This document shows positions 33,212-42,891 of a stretch of 64,000 bases of DNA, in pieces. The stretch's first letter is position 1. Every line of letters begins with the position of its first letter. The stretch spans positions 1-64,000 of the forward strand of contig CADCCO010000004.1 in assembly GCA_902799965.1 (NCBI GenBank). Reading direction: 5' to 3'. A model generated the notes under the pieces. The model was not told the DNA's origin, made no database searches, and saw only the letters and a list, made by a program, of their open reading frames with translations. The stretch comes from an uncultured Spirochaetaceae bacterium. GTDB taxonomy: Bacteria; Spirochaetota; Spirochaetia; Treponematales; Treponemataceae. The translations under genes and the position numbers were made by a program.

Positions 33212-35302
33212 ATGAAAGCGTCTAAATTCTTCCAAAGCCTGCAGTTCAGGCTTATCGCGATTGTCCTTCTTGTATTCATCGTTTCCAACCTTGTAATCGT
33301 CACGGTGGCGATGAAGCTTTCCACAAAATCCACCAACGATTCGGTGGACGCGCTGTTGAACGCGGTTTCGGATTCCGCCGCGGCTAAAATCAAGGCCGAG
33401 GAAGAAAAGAACTTCCGCATGTTGAACGCAGTCGCGCTTGCGGACTTTTTAAGGGACGACGGCCTTCCCCTGCGGGAAAAATGCGCCCAATTGACTAGAA
33501 TCGCCAAAGTGAGCGACGAGTACGAAAACATCGGCTACTACGACTTGGACGGAAACAGCTACACCGCCGCCGGCCAGGCGATTAACCTAAAGCGCGCCTA
33601 CATCGACAACGCCGCGCAGGGAAAGACGACAATCACCGACCCGGCGATAAACCCCGTGACCAACGTTCTTTTCCAAATTTACGCAAGCCCGGTTTACGGC
33701 CCCGACGGAAAGCCCATCGGCTGCCTTAGCCTTAACGTGTTGGGCGACGTTCTTTCAAAAAGAATAGAACAGATTTCCTTTGGAAAGTCCGACACACACA
33801 TTCAGGTCATAAGCCGCGCCACGGGCCGAACGATAGCCTCCAACAACTTTGAGCAAGTGACCAGCTTCCAAAGCGTGAATGACGGCGCGGACGAAAGCGT
33901 CCGGCCGATTTTGGCTCGCGTGATGAATGGCGAAACAGGCCATCAAGTTTTTGGAATTGGCGGCGGAAACAAAATGATAGCGGCCTTCCGCCCGATTCCT
34001 GGAACGGATTGGTCGGTCTTTGGCGCCTGCGAGTACAAGGACTTTTATGACGAAATCGAAACGATGAAGCGCGCGGTTTTGCTTATTTCCGCGATAATGC
34101 TGGTCGTGGCCTTTTGCGCGGTCGGCGCCGCCATGTCAATCAGCCTAAAGCCGCTCAAGACCGTAAAGAGCGCGATTGAGGACGTGGCTTCCGGCGAGGC
34201 CGATTTGACCAAGCGCATCAAAAAGCGCGGAAACGACGAGGTTTCCGACGTTGTCGTCGAATTCAACAAATTTATGGAAAAGCTGCAGGATATAATCGCG
34301 CAGATCAAAGGCTCCAACCAAAAGCTCGGCGGCGCGGGCGTGTCGATGCAAGACAGCGCGCAGGACACGGCCGCTTCGATTACGCAAATCATCGCCAACA
34401 TAGAAAGCATGCACACGCAAATCGGAAACCAGTCCAAGAGCGTCGACCAAACCGCCGCCGCCGTCAACGAGATTGCTTCCAACATCGAGTCGCTTGAACG
34501 AATGATAGAAAGCCAGTCGTCGGGCGTGACCCAAGCGTCGGCCGCCGTCGAGCAAATGATCGGCAACATCGGCTCGGTGAACCAGTCGGTCGCCAAGATG
34601 GCCGCGTCGTTCAAAGAGCTTGAGGTAAACGCGCAGGGCGGCATCGCCAAGCAGCAGGCGGTTGACGAGCAAATCAGAAGCATCGAGAACCAGTCGGTTA
34701 TGTTGCAAGAGGCAAACCAAGCGATTTCGGCCATCGCGGAGCAGACAAACCTTTTGGCTATGAACGCGGCCATCGAAGCAGCCCACGCCGGCGACGCTGG
34801 AAAGGGCTTTGCGGTCGTTGCCGATGAAATCCGAAAGCTTTCAGAAACTTCCGGCTCCCAGTCAAAGACTATCGGCGAGCAGCTGAACAAGATTCAGGAA
34901 TCGATAGAAGCCGTCGTAAAAGCGTCGGCGGATTCAAACCAAGCCTTTTCTTCTGTTTCGGAACAAATCAACGACACCGACCAGCTTATCACGCAAATCA
35001 AGAGCGCGATGGAAGAGCAGCAGGAGGGTAGCCGCCAAATCACGGACGCGCTTCACAGCATGAACAACAGCGCGTCGGAAGTGAGCGCGGCCGCAAGCGA
35101 AATGAGCGAAGGCAACAAAATGATTTTGCGCGAGGTTTCGGCGCTGCAGGAATTCACGCGCGCGATGAACGGCAGCATGGAAGAGATGTCGATTGGCGCG
35201 ACCAAAATCAACGAGACCGCTTCCGCGCTCACGACGATTTCGGGCGACGTCAAGGATTCTATCGACCTGATTGGCGGGCAGATAGATCAGTTCAAAGTGT
35301 AA
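33212..35302 (+). CDS. Methyl-accepting chemotaxis protein, double-Cache type
   Basis: The product is 696 residues from the ATG at 33212, which has AGGAG 8 nt upstream; the frame is open from 33134. TM1 is near residues 13-35 and TM2 near 290-311. The sensor contains [31 protein letters not shown] and [12 protein letters not shown], consistent with a double Cache domain. HAMP and the signalling hairpin [19 protein letters not shown] (near 510) follow. It is paralogous to the receptor at 18.8-20.9 kb. The ligand is unknown. Confidence 0.93.
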   Translation: MKASKFFQSLQFRLIAIVLLVFIVSNLVIVTVAMKLSTKSTNDSVDALLNAVSDSAAAKIKAEEEKNFRMLNAVALADFLRDDGLPLREKCAQLTRIAKVSDEYENIGYYDLDGNSYTAAGQAINLKRAYIDNAAQGKTTITDPAINPVTNVLFQIYASPVYGPDGKPIGCLSLNVLGDVLSKRIEQISFGKSDTHIQVISRATGRTIASNNFEQVTSFQSVNDGADESVRPILARVMNGETGHQVFGIGGGNKMIAAFRPIPGTDWSVFGACEYKDFYDEIETMKRAVLLISAIMLVVAFCAVGAAMSISLKPLKTVKSAIEDVASGEADLTKRIKKRGNDEVSDVVVEFNKFMEKLQDIIAQIKGSNQKLGGAGVSMQDSAQDTAASITQIIANIESMHTQIGNQSKSVDQTAAAVNEIASNIESLERMIESQSSGVTQASAAVEQMIGNIGSVNQSVAKMAASFKELEVNAQGGIAKQQAVDEQIRSIENQSVMLQEANQAISAIAEQTNLLAMNAAIEAAHAGDAGKGFAVVADEIRKLSETSGSQSKTIGEQLNKIQESIEAVVKASADSNQAFSSVSEQINDTDQLITQIKSAMEEQQEGSRQITDALHSMNNSASEVSAAASEMSEGNKMILREVSALQEFTRAMNGSMEEMSIGATKINETASALTTISGDVKDSIDLIGGQIDQFKV

Positions 35303-35339
35303 AAAAACGGCTCCTTCGCGCCTTTTTCTTACTTCAAAG

Positions 35340-36104
35340 TTATATCCGTACAGGAACATGCAGTTCGGACAATTCTTTCTTTATGGAAGAAATTGTGTAC
35401 TCTCCGCTGTGAACCATCGTGGCGATTAGGGCCGCGTCGGCGCAGCCTTCCGTTAGGATGCGCGCCAGGTGCTCGACTTTGCCGCCGCCGCCCGACGCGA
35501 TTACGGGAACGGCGACGCTTTGCGCTATCATTTTTGTAAGGGTCAGCTCGTAGCCTTCCTTGGTGCCGTCTGCGTCCATTGAATTGAGGACGATTTCGCC
35601 GGCGCCCAACTGGACGGCGCGCTTGGCCCATTCCAGCGCGTCCAAGTCGGTCTTTACGCGGCCGCCGTTAAGGTAAACCCTGTAGCCGCTGGGCGCTTCA
35701 GGGTCTTTTTTTGCGTCCATGCCAAGAACGATGCACTGGCTTCCAAAGACGCTCGCGCCTTGGCTAATCAAGTCGGGGTTCTTTACCGCCTGCGAATTGA
35801 GCGAAACTTTTTCCGCGCCGGCCAAAATCGTGGAGCGGATGTCTTCCATAGAGCCGATTCCGCCGCCGACGCAAAAGGGGATGAAGACTTGGCTGGCGAC
35901 CTTGCTTATCAAGTCCAAAATCGGCCGCTCGCCGCGCGCGCTTGCCATTATGTCGTAAAAGACCAGCTCGTCAACGCCCTGCTCGTAGTATTTTTTCGCC
36001 ATCTCGACCGGGTCGCCGATGTCCAAGTTGTTTTGGAATTTCACGCCTTTGGTCGTGCGTCCGTCCTTTACGTCAAGGCAGACAATGATTCTCTTTTTTA
36101 GCAT
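35340..36104 (-). CDS. hisF: Imidazole glycerol phosphate synthase cyclase subunit
   Basis: The product is 254 residues forming a (beta/alpha)8 barrel. Catalytic aspartates lie in IIVCLDVKDGR (residue about 11) and in VLNSMDADGTKEGY (about 176). The phosphate-binding segments GGGIGS and ASGGGGK are present. With HisH it turns PRFAR and glutamine into imidazole glycerol phosphate and AICAR. Its ATG overlaps the hisH stop by one base (TAATG). No other histidine genes lie in the window. Confidence 0.93.
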   Translation of the reverse strand: MLKKRIIVCLDVKDGRTTKGVKFQNNLDIGDPVEMAKKYYEQGVDELVFYDIMASARGERPILDLISKVASQVFIPFCVGGGIGSMEDIRSTILAGAEKVSLNSQAVKNPDLISQGASVFGSQCIVLGMDAKKDPEAPSGYRVYLNGGRVKTDLDALEWAKRAVQLGAGEIVLNSMDADGTKEGYELTLTKMIAQSVAVPVIASGGGGKVEHLARILTEGCADAALIATMVHSGEYTISSIKKELSELHVPVRI

Positions 36105-36793
36105 TACAGTTCCCCCTCGACAAAATTCTTTATTATTTGAAGGCCGGCCTTTCCCGATTTTTCGGGGTGGAACTGGCAGGCGAAAACGTTCTTGCTTTGT
36201 ATTACGGCGGGAACCATCGCGCCGTAATTAGCGAAGCCTTTTATCACTGAAGGATTTTGCGGCTGGATTACGTAGGAGTGGACGAAGTAAAAGTCGCTTC
36301 CGTCGGGAACGCCTTTTAGGATTGGGCAAGAGCCGCTGAACGAAACGTCGTTCCAGCCCATATGCGGAACCTTGCGGGAATTGTCGGCCGGGTCGATGTC
36401 GCGCTCGCGCCAAAGGCGGCTAAAGTGGCGGATTGTTCCGGGAATGATTCCCAAGCATTTTGTGTAGGCCTGTTCGCCGGCGGGCGAGCCGTTTGCGTCC
36501 GGCCCGGAAACTTGGCCGCCTTCTTCGCTTTGGTCGAAAATTATTTGCGCGCCGATGCATATTCCCAGCAAGGGCTTTTTGTCCTGCGCCCATTCGCGCA
36601 AGAATTTGTCGTAGCCGGTCATAACCAGTTCGCGCATGGCGTAGGCCGCCTCTCCGTCGCCGGGAAAAATCACTCGGTCAACGTTCGCCAAGTCGGCGGG
36701 GTTTTTTGAAAGAACGTACTTCGCGCCCAAGTAGTCCAAGGCGCGCTCGACGCTCTTTATGTTTCCCGCGTTGTAGTCAACGATTCCTATCAT
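36104..36793 (-). CDS. hisH: Imidazole glycerol phosphate synthase glutaminase subunit
   Basis: The product is 229 residues of the class I glutamine amidotransferase fold. The nucleophile cysteine is in LLGICIGAQIIF (about 84), and the His-Glu pair is in FACQFHPEKSG near 205. A 12-15 residue stretch after the nucleophile (EEGGQVSGPDANGSPAGEQ) is longer than usual. It feeds ammonia to HisF. TAATAT lies 6 nt before the ATG without a Shine-Dalgarno, suggesting a leaderless hisH-hisF transcript. Confidence 0.92.
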   Translation of the reverse strand: MIGIVDYNAGNIKSVERALDYLGAKYVLSKNPADLANVDRVIFPGDGEAAYAMRELVMTGYDKFLREWAQDKKPLLGICIGAQIIFDQSEEGGQVSGPDANGSPAGEQAYTKCLGIIPGTIRHFSRLWRERDIDPADNSRKVPHMGWNDVSFSGSCPILKGVPDGSDFYFVHSYVIQPQNPSVIKGFANYGAMVPAVIQSKNVFACQFHPEKSGKAGLQIIKNFVEGEL

Positions 36794-36855
36794 AACTATA
36801 TATTAGCGCAATTCGCGCTCTTGCGCTATAGCAATCGTTATGTTAATATTGAACT

Positions 36856-37605
36856 ATGGCTTCAAGCAAAAATAATTCAAAGTTGAAAAAAATTCAGCAG
36901 ACACCCACCCCGCACAACGCGGCGAAAAAAGGACAAATCGCGCCGATTGTTTTGATGCCCGGCGACCCCGAGCGCGCCGAATGGATCGCCAAAAATTTTT
37001 TGGACGGCTCAAAGCTTGTGACTAACATTCGCGGAATGAAGGGCTTTACCGGAAAATTCAACGGAAAGCCCGTAAGCGTCATGGGAAGCGGAATGGGATC
37101 CGGCTCGGCTGGAATTTACTTTTACGAATTGTTCAACTATTATGACGTTGAGGCCATCATCCGCGTTGGAACTTGCGGCGGCTTTAAAAAGTTCGTCAAG
37201 CCAGGCGACATGATTTTTGCGATGACCGCTTCCACCGACTCAAACTACGACCACCAATACGAAGTGAGCGGCCATCTTTCTCCCGCCGCCGATTTTGGCC
37301 TTTTGCAAAAAGCCGCCGAATACGCGCAAAAAAACAAGCTGCGCTTTCACGCTGGCCCGATTTTTTCCAGCGACTTTTTCAGCAAATACAACGCGCTCGG
37401 CGACGACGCTTGGAAGTCTTGGGCGCGCGTCGGCTGTTTGGGCCAGGACATGGAAACTTACTGCTTGTATTGCCACGCGGCTTACGCAAAGAAAAAGGCG
37501 CTTTCCATCGTCGTCAACACCTTTGACAAGGTTTCAAAAAAAGAGGCGCCGAGCGGAACTAAAACTCTTGAGCCGATGGTTCGAACCGCGCTCGCTCTTG
37601 TCTAA
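36856..37605 (+). CDS. deoD: Purine nucleoside phosphorylase (NP-I family)
   Basis: The product is 249 residues. MPGDPERAEWIA and VGTCGGFKKFVKPGDMI, with SGMGSGSAGIYFYEL, are hallmarks of the hexameric DeoD-type phosphorylases. QDMETYCLYCHA contains the ribose-binding Met-Glu pair. It should split purine nucleosides with phosphate in salvage. The N-terminal 20 residues are a basic extension. Its last 47 nt overlap the convergent MATE gene. An extended -10 box (TGTTAATAT) ends 6 nt before the ATG, so the message is probably leaderless. Confidence 0.9.
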   Translation: MASSKNNSKLKKIQQTPTPHNAAKKGQIAPIVLMPGDPERAEWIAKNFLDGSKLVTNIRGMKGFTGKFNGKPVSVMGSGMGSGSAGIYFYELFNYYDVEAIIRVGTCGGFKKFVKPGDMIFAMTASTDSNYDHQYEVSGHLSPAADFGLLQKAAEYAQKNKLRFHAGPIFSSDFFSKYNALGDDAWKSWARVGCLGQDMETYCLYCHAAYAKKKALSIVVNTFDKVSKKEAPSGTKTLEPMVRTALALV

Positions 37606-38926
37606 AGATTCTTACAAATACAAAGGCAAGCGCGATTGCGGTGATCGCCCATGACGCGGGGTAGGTGAACAAAAGCCAACGCGTTGAGTGGAAGCGCGGC
37701 GTTTGGAAGACCGTGAAAATCCACAAAATGCGGCTCGCGCACGCTCCCAGCAAAACGATAATCGAAGGCTCCGTCGAATGACCCAGACCGCGCATGTCCG
37801 CCGCGAGCGACGACATTATTCCGCACAAGATGTAGGGGCCGCACAAAATGCGAAGGCGGACGACGCCTTCGGCGATTGAGGCTTGGTTTGAAGTGTAGAT
37901 TTCAAGCAGGGGCCGCGCGAAGATTACCGTAAGCTCTCCAAAAATTATTCCTGTCGCGCAAATGACGCCAAGTGTTTCCCAAACGCTTTTTTTTACCCGC
38001 TTGAAATTTCCGGCGCCAAAGTTTTGGCTTACAAAGCTGACTCCCGCTTGCTCGACCGAAATCATCGCGGTCCAGCAAAAATTTTCCAAGTTGCCGGCCG
38101 CGGCGTTTCCCGCCATAACGTCGGCGCCAAAGGAATTGATGGCCGCTTGAATCACCAGGTTTGAAAGAGTGAACAAAATGTTTTGGATTACGTTTGGGAC
38201 GCCGATGCGCAAAATGGCGGCGGCCACCCTTCCGTTCAGGCGGATTCTTTTTGCCTCCAAGCGGAATTCGCCCTCTTCGCGCGCAAGGCATATGATTATC
38301 AAAAGCGTCGCCGCGTATTGGGAAACGCTTGTGGCTAGTCCTACGCCGGCCACGTCCATTTTTAGCGCGATGACAAAAATCAGGTTGAGAATTACGTTCA
38401 GGATTCCGGCGGCGAACAAAAAGTAAAGAGGCCTCTTTGTGTCGCCCTTTGCGCGCAAGGTTCCCGCGCCAAAATTGTAAACGGCGATTGCGGGAAGGCC
38501 CGGAATCAAGTAGTGAATGTATCGAATCGCAAGGCCAAAAACTTCTTGCGGCGTTTGCAAGGCCCAAAGAATCCCGGGCATAAAAATCCAGGCCGCGATT
38601 GAAAGAAGCGCTCCAAGCAAAAGGCCGAGCGCGATTGAAACGTGAAGAACGTCGGCCACGGCGGACTTTTTTCCGGCGCCGATGTTTTTTCCCGCGACGA
38701 CCGCCGCTCCTCCGCCAAGGCTCATAAATATGTGGCAGCAAAGGCCCCAAATCACCGACACCGCTCCGACGGCGGCAAGCGAGTTGTTGGAGCCAAAGCG
38801 GCCGATGACGATTATGTCCGCCGCGTTGAACAAAATCTGCAGAATGCCCGAAAGCATTAGGGGAAGAGAAACACGAACGAGCCCATTTAAAATGGACCCG
38901 TTCAGCATGTCGATAGAGTTCTTCAT
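37559..38926 (-). CDS. MATE-family exporter
   Basis: The product is 455 residues with about twelve membrane helices. MLSGILQILFNAADIIVIGRFGSN-type sequence near residues 20-45 and FCWTAMISVEQAGVSFVSQNFGAGN in the second half mark a MATE protein, closest in style to the NorM/DinF-like branch. The substrate is unknown. The 3' end overlaps deoD tail to tail. It is followed upstream on the same strand by a flavoprotein gene and an aldolase-like gene, which may be independent units. Confidence 0.9.
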   Translation of the reverse strand: MKNSIDMLNGSILNGLVRVSLPLMLSGILQILFNAADIIVIGRFGSNNSLAAVGAVSVIWGLCCHIFMSLGGGAAVVAGKNIGAGKKSAVADVLHVSIALGLLLGALLSIAAWIFMPGILWALQTPQEVFGLAIRYIHYLIPGLPAIAVYNFGAGTLRAKGDTKRPLYFLFAAGILNVILNLIFVIALKMDVAGVGLATSVSQYAATLLIIICLAREEGEFRLEAKRIRLNGRVAAAILRIGVPNVIQNILFTLSNLVIQAAINSFGADVMAGNAAAGNLENFCWTAMISVEQAGVSFVSQNFGAGNFKRVKKSVWETLGVICATGIIFGELTVIFARPLLEIYTSNQASIAEGVVRLRILCGPYILCGIMSSLAADMRGLGHSTEPSIIVLLGACASRILWIFTVFQTPRFHSTRWLLFTYPASWAITAIALAFVFVRIFRQERARFEPSAQEF

Positions 38927-38942
38927 TCTATTGCGCCTAATT

Positions 38943-39494
38943 TTAGGCCAAGGACTTTCCGTCGCTAAAAGCGTTTCCGACGCGCTTTCCGAATTCGTAG
39001 TAGCCGTGGTCTGCTGTATTGTAGATTATCGGATGGTATTTTGCAAGGTCAACCTTGCCGTCCGCGTCAAGAATTTTTTCGTCGGCGACGACGTTGACGA
39101 TTTGGAACAAGTATTTTTCGTCGTCAACGATTTTTAAGAGGCGGCATTCCAATGTGAGGGGAAGCTGGTCAAAAAGGGGCGCGTTGACGTTCTTGCTTTT
39201 TGTCACAGTCCAGCCGGCCTTCTTTATTTTGTCGGCTTCCTTGTTGGCGGAAACGATTCCCACGTAGTCGCAGGCCTTTACGGTTTCGACGGTTCCAAAT
39301 GCGATTGTCGCCTCTTTTGTAAGCGCCAAATTTTCTGTCGTCTTGTGCTTGGACATGCAAACCCAAACTTGGTTGTCGTCGGCGATTCCGCCCCAAGCCG
39401 CGTTCATCGCGTCGGGCTTTCCGTTTTCGTCGTAAGTTCCCAAAATCAATACGGGCATCGGGAACATCATTGTCTTAGCGCCTAAGTCTTTCAT
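38943..39494 (-). CDS. Flavin reductase-like protein (split-barrel flavoprotein)
   Basis: The product is 183 residues. PMPVLILGTYDENGKPDAMNAAWGG and the later HKTTENLALTKEATIAF fit the flavin-reductase-like, FMN-binding split-barrel family. Such proteins bind FMN and often act as small NAD(P)H-dependent reductases. The electron acceptor is unknown. No signal peptide is present. Confidence 0.85.
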   Translation of the reverse strand: MKDLGAKTMMFPMPVLILGTYDENGKPDAMNAAWGGIADDNQVWVCMSKHKTTENLALTKEATIAFGTVETVKACDYVGIVSANKEADKIKKAGWTVTKSKNVNAPLFDQLPLTLECRLLKIVDDEKYLFQIVNVVADEKILDADGKVDLAKYHPIIYNTADHGYYEFGKRVGNAFSDGKSLA

Positions 39495-39533
39495 TGCAAT
39501 ACCTCTATCAGTGCGGCTGTTCGCGCGAGCGGC

Positions 39534-40511
39534 TTATTCCTGAGCGATTACTTCGTCAAAGAACTTTGAGTAGTCCGTTCGCTTGTCCTTGCTGAATGCC
39601 ATCGCCGCGCGGGGGTGCTGGTTCAAGTAGCCTGTGACCAAGTAGGGAACGTCGTAGCCCCAAACAACTCCGTCCTTTTTCAATTGAAGCATTTCGTTTT
39701 CGATGAACTTGAGCGTTTCGTAAACCTTGTACTTTGGGTTTTTAAGGAAGGCCAAGAGGTTTTCCATAAAGCAGTTTCCGGCGCCGCGTCCCATTCCGTT
39801 GTAGGTCGCGTCAAGCCAGTCAACGCCGTCGCCGCACGCTTCGATTGTATTTGCAAAGGCAAGCTGCTGGTTGTTATGCGCGTGGATTCCCAATTGCTTT
39901 CCGTACTTGTCGGCGTATTCCTTGTAAAGCGCGCAAATGCGCTGCATTTGTTCCGGGAAAATCGAGCCGTAGCTGTCGACGATGTAAATGCAGTCGACGG
40001 GCGACTGTCCTATCATGTCAAGCGCGACCTTGATGTCGCCTTCTTGCGCGGTGCTGATGGCCATGATGTTGCAGGAAACTTCGTAGCCCTTCTTTTTTGC
40101 GTCTTCGATGATTTCTATCGCTCCGGGGATTTGGTGAACGTAGCAGGCCACGCGGATCAGGTCAACGGCGCTTTCGCTTTTGGGGCGAATGTCTTCCTTA
40201 AAGTCGCAGCGGCCCACGTCGGCCATGACGGCAAGCTTGATTTTCTTTTCGGAATTGTCGCCGATGACTTTGAAAATCGCGTCGTCGTCGCAAAATTTCC
40301 ACTTGCCGAATTTTGATTGGTCAAAAAGTTTTTTTGAGGCCTTGTATCCGACTTCCATATAGTCAACGCCGGCCGCGATGTTGGTCGCGTAAAGGTTCTT
40401 TACAAATTCATCTGTGAATTTAAAATCGTTCACAATGCCGCCGTCGCGCAATGTCGCGTCAATAACGCGAATTGATTCGCGCACGCCCATTAAAGCTGAA
40501 AGTTCTTTCAT
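39534..40511 (-). CDS. Aldolase of the HMGL/DmpG type
   Basis: The product is 325 residues from the ATG at 40511; an upstream ATG at 40547 lacks support. The TIM barrel opens with IRVIDATLRDGGIVNDFKF, the DRE-TIM metallolyase signature. Metal-binding histidines are in LGIHAHNNQQLA (about 205-216). DATYNGMGRGAGNCFMENLL closes the active site. Relatives include 4-hydroxy-2-oxovalerate aldolases, but no companion dehydrogenase is nearby, so the substrate is undetermined. Some relatives sit in glycan clusters. Confidence 0.85.
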   Translation of the reverse strand: MKELSALMGVRESIRVIDATLRDGGIVNDFKFTDEFVKNLYATNIAAGVDYMEVGYKASKKLFDQSKFGKWKFCDDDAIFKVIGDNSEKKIKLAVMADVGRCDFKEDIRPKSESAVDLIRVACYVHQIPGAIEIIEDAKKKGYEVSCNIMAISTAQEGDIKVALDMIGQSPVDCIYIVDSYGSIFPEQMQRICALYKEYADKYGKQLGIHAHNNQQLAFANTIEACGDGVDWLDATYNGMGRGAGNCFMENLLAFLKNPKYKVYETLKFIENEMLQLKKDGVVWGYDVPYLVTGYLNQHPRAAMAFSKDKRTDYSKFFDEVIAQE

Positions 40512-40562
40512 AACGGTGATTCTATCAAAAGAAACAAAAATGTTCAAGCGCGCCGGACTGGG

Positions 40563-41234
40563 TCAGGCGATGTTTGTTGTGTGCGCCATGTCGTTCAGCA
40601 ATTCTATGCAGGGAACGGTGGGGACGCCCGGCTCGCCGCTAAAGCGCAAAATCGTTATGCCCGTGTGCCCAAAGTGAAAGAGCGCGCAGGTAAGCGGAAA
40701 CTGGATGCTGAGAATGTGGCCAATGGCGGCGGAAGAGGAGCCGCCATGGCTAAAGAGCGCGATGGTCTTTTTTTCCGCGTCCTCCGACAGCGCGCAGTAA
40801 GAAGAGCCGCGGCGCTCCCAGCCAAGCCCCAAAAGCCATTCGTCAATCCCGGCTTGAATGCCCTTTACGATGCCGGTCACGATGTTGTTCTTGAACCAGT
40901 CGCCGTTTTCCCAGCCCGCCGCGTCCAAGGGAAGGCCGAGCCGCGCCATTTCGTTGGCGGTGAACCAAGGATGGCCGCCCGCAAAAAGCTGCGAGCCGTC
41001 AATGCTTCCCCAGTCAAGCTCGCGCATAAAGGGCAAGGTTTTTATGGGAAGGCCGCTTTGCTTGGAAAAAGCCTCGGCGGTTTCTTGCGCGCGGCCCAAT
41101 GGCGACGACCAGACTTCGCTTATGCCTTCGCGCAAAAGTCGCTGGGCCGCGGCGGCCGCTTGGACATGGCCTTTTGGAGTGAGGCAGTCTAGTTCGTAGT
41201 TTGGCTCGCCGTGCCGTATGAAAATTATTCTCAT
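40563..41234 (-). CDS. Histidine phosphatase family protein
   Basis: The product is 223 residues starting IIFIRHGEPNYELD with the RHG motif. VWSSPLGRAQETAEAF gives the conserved arginine, MRELDWG the acidic stretch, and IALFSHGGSSSAAIGH the second histidine. It is distinct from the 205-residue relative at 10.9 kb. The substrate is unknown. Confidence 0.88.
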   Translation of the reverse strand: MRIIFIRHGEPNYELDCLTPKGHVQAAAAAQRLLREGISEVWSSPLGRAQETAEAFSKQSGLPIKTLPFMRELDWGSIDGSQLFAGGHPWFTANEMARLGLPLDAAGWENGDWFKNNIVTGIVKGIQAGIDEWLLGLGWERRGSSYCALSEDAEKKTIALFSHGGSSSAAIGHILSIQFPLTCALFHFGHTGITILRFSGEPGVPTVPCIELLNDMAHTTNIA

Positions 41235-41251
41235 TTTTTATCCGCCGGAAT

Positions 41252-42106
41252 TTAGGCGTGAAGGCGCTTTTTGACCGCGCCCGCCGCGCAAAAAATAATG
41301 AAGGCCGCCAAGTCCGCCGCCACGATTGTGGAGCCGACCGGCGTTCCTGAAATTATCGAAATCAAAAGTCCTGTCACCGAGCAAACGACGCTTAGGGCGG
41401 CGGAGCAAACCGTGACAGAAAAAAAGCTTTTGAAAAGCCTCATCGCGCTGAGCGCGGGGAAGATGATCAAGGCGCTTATCAAAAGGCTTCCGACCAAATT
41501 CATAGCCAATACAATTATCACCGCGATGATCACGGCAAGAAGCAGGTTGAGGGCGGCGGCGTTGGTTCCCGAAGAATGGGCGAAGTCTTGGTCAAAGGTG
41601 ACCGCAAAAATTTTGTTGTAGAAGAAAATGAAAATAGCGACGACGATTATCGAAAGCGCGGCGCAGAGCCAGACTTCGCCTTTGGTCAGCGTCAGAATTG
41701 AAACGCTTCCAAAAAGGGTCGAGCAAACGTCGCCGCTTACGTTGGCCGCGGTGGAAAAAACGTTCATCAGCAAGTAGCCCAAGGCAAGCGCGCTTACGCT
41801 TATCATGGCCACCGCCGCGTCGCCTTTAATCTTTGTCTTGTTGCCCGCCGCCAAAATCAAAACGGCGCACAAAACCGTAAGCGGAAGAACGACGAACATT
41901 GTGTTGGATGTTTTTAAAACGGTCGCGATTGCCAAAGCGCCAAAGGCTACGTGCGAAAGGCCGTCGCCGATAAACGAAAACCTTTTTAGAACCAGCGTCA
42001 CTCCCAAAAGCGACGAGCAAAGCGAAATCAAAACGCCTACAATCAGCGCGTAGCGGACAAAGGGAAAAGAAAAGTATGTCGCGAATTGTTCTATTAAGTC
42101 TGCCAT
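41252..42106 (-). CDS. Metal ABC transporter permease (ZnuB/MntB type)
   Basis: The product is about 284 residues with eight or nine membrane helices. GVTLVLKRFSFIGDGLSHVAFGALA (about 35-60) is the signature of the zinc/manganese/iron permease family. The start at 42106 shares a base with the ATPase stop (TAATG); an ATG 12 nt further upstream is also possible. No substrate-binding protein gene lies next to it. It is a possible target for the DtxR-type regulator (inference). Confidence 0.88.
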   Translation of the reverse strand: MADLIEQFATYFSFPFVRYALIVGVLISLCSSLLGVTLVLKRFSFIGDGLSHVAFGALAIATVLKTSNTMFVVLPLTVLCAVLILAAGNKTKIKGDAAVAMISVSALALGYLLMNVFSTAANVSGDVCSTLFGSVSILTLTKGEVWLCAALSIIVVAIFIFFYNKIFAVTFDQDFAHSSGTNAAALNLLLAVIIAVIIVLAMNLVGSLLISALIIFPALSAMRLFKSFFSVTVCSAALSVVCSVTGLLISIISGTPVGSTIVAADLAAFIIFCAAGAVKKRLHA

Positions 42107-42795
42107 TAAGACCGCCATTTTTTTTCTTCAAGCGCGGAATATTCTTCCTTGCTTCCGAAAAAAATATTTTTTCCTATGTGAAGAATTTTGTTCGCGTCTT
42201 TTAGAGCTTCGCCTACGTCATGCGAAATCATCATAATCGCGATGCCGTCGCTTTTGTTCAAGTCTTGGACAAGGCGGTACATTTCTTCGGCGGCGGCGGG
42301 GTCAAGGCCGGTAATCGGCTCGTCGAGCAAAAGCATTTTTTGCGTCGCGCAAAGGGCGCGGGCAAGAAGAACGCGCTGCTGCTGGCCGCCCGAAAGTTCC
42401 CTGTAGCTTCTTTTTGCGAGCGGAAGAATGCCAAGCCGCTTCATGTTTTTAAAGGCCGTTTGTTTTTCGCTGGCGTTGTAAAAGGGGCGAAGGCCTGTTT
42501 TTCCCTGCAAGCCCGAAACGACGATTTCGTAAACGCTGGCCGGAAAGTCGCGCTGGACTTGCGTTTGCTGGGGCAAGTATCCGATTTGATTTTTTTCCAA
42601 GCCGCCGTCAAAAATTATTTGGCCGTCTATCGCTTTTTGCAAGCCAAGAATCGTCCGCATGAGCGTCGTCTTGCCGCTGCCGTTTTCGCCGACGATGCAA
42701 AGGTAGTCGCCCGCGTTTACGTTGAACGACAAGTTTTGGACGAGAATGTTTTTATTGTAGCCCAGAGAAAGGTTCTTGCACTCTAAAAGCGGCAT
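42106..42795 (-). CDS. Metal ABC transporter ATP-binding protein (ZnuC/MntA type)
   Basis: The product is 229 residues. The start at 42795 gives the canonical opening MPLLECKNLSLGYN; the longer open frame has no support. Walker A is CIVGENGSGKTTLM (about 33-46), the Q-loop is IGYLPQQ, the signature is ELSGGQQQRV, Walker B is KMLLLDEPITGL and the H-loop is MISHDVGEAL. It energises the coupled permease, most likely for zinc or manganese. Confidence 0.9.
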   Translation of the reverse strand: MPLLECKNLSLGYNKNILVQNLSFNVNAGDYLCIVGENGSGKTTLMRTILGLQKAIDGQIIFDGGLEKNQIGYLPQQTQVQRDFPASVYEIVVSGLQGKTGLRPFYNASEKQTAFKNMKRLGILPLAKRSYRELSGGQQQRVLLARALCATQKMLLLDEPITGLDPAAAEEMYRLVQDLNKSDGIAIMMISHDVGEALKDANKILHIGKNIFFGSKEEYSALEEKKWRS

Positions 42796-42855
42796 AAAGC
42801 GAATTATGCTAAAAATTAAGGCTTGCGTCAATATGAAGGGGTTTCGTTTTGGACT

Positions 42856-42884
42856 GTGACAAAGGCTTTTTTTTGCGCTAGAAT
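42856..42884 (+). promoter_or_regulatory. Promoter of the beta-barrel protein gene, leaderless type
   Basis: GTGACA, 17 nt, TAGAAT, then 7 nt to the ATG at 42892. Confidence 0.7.
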
Positions 42885-42891
42885 GCAAGCG

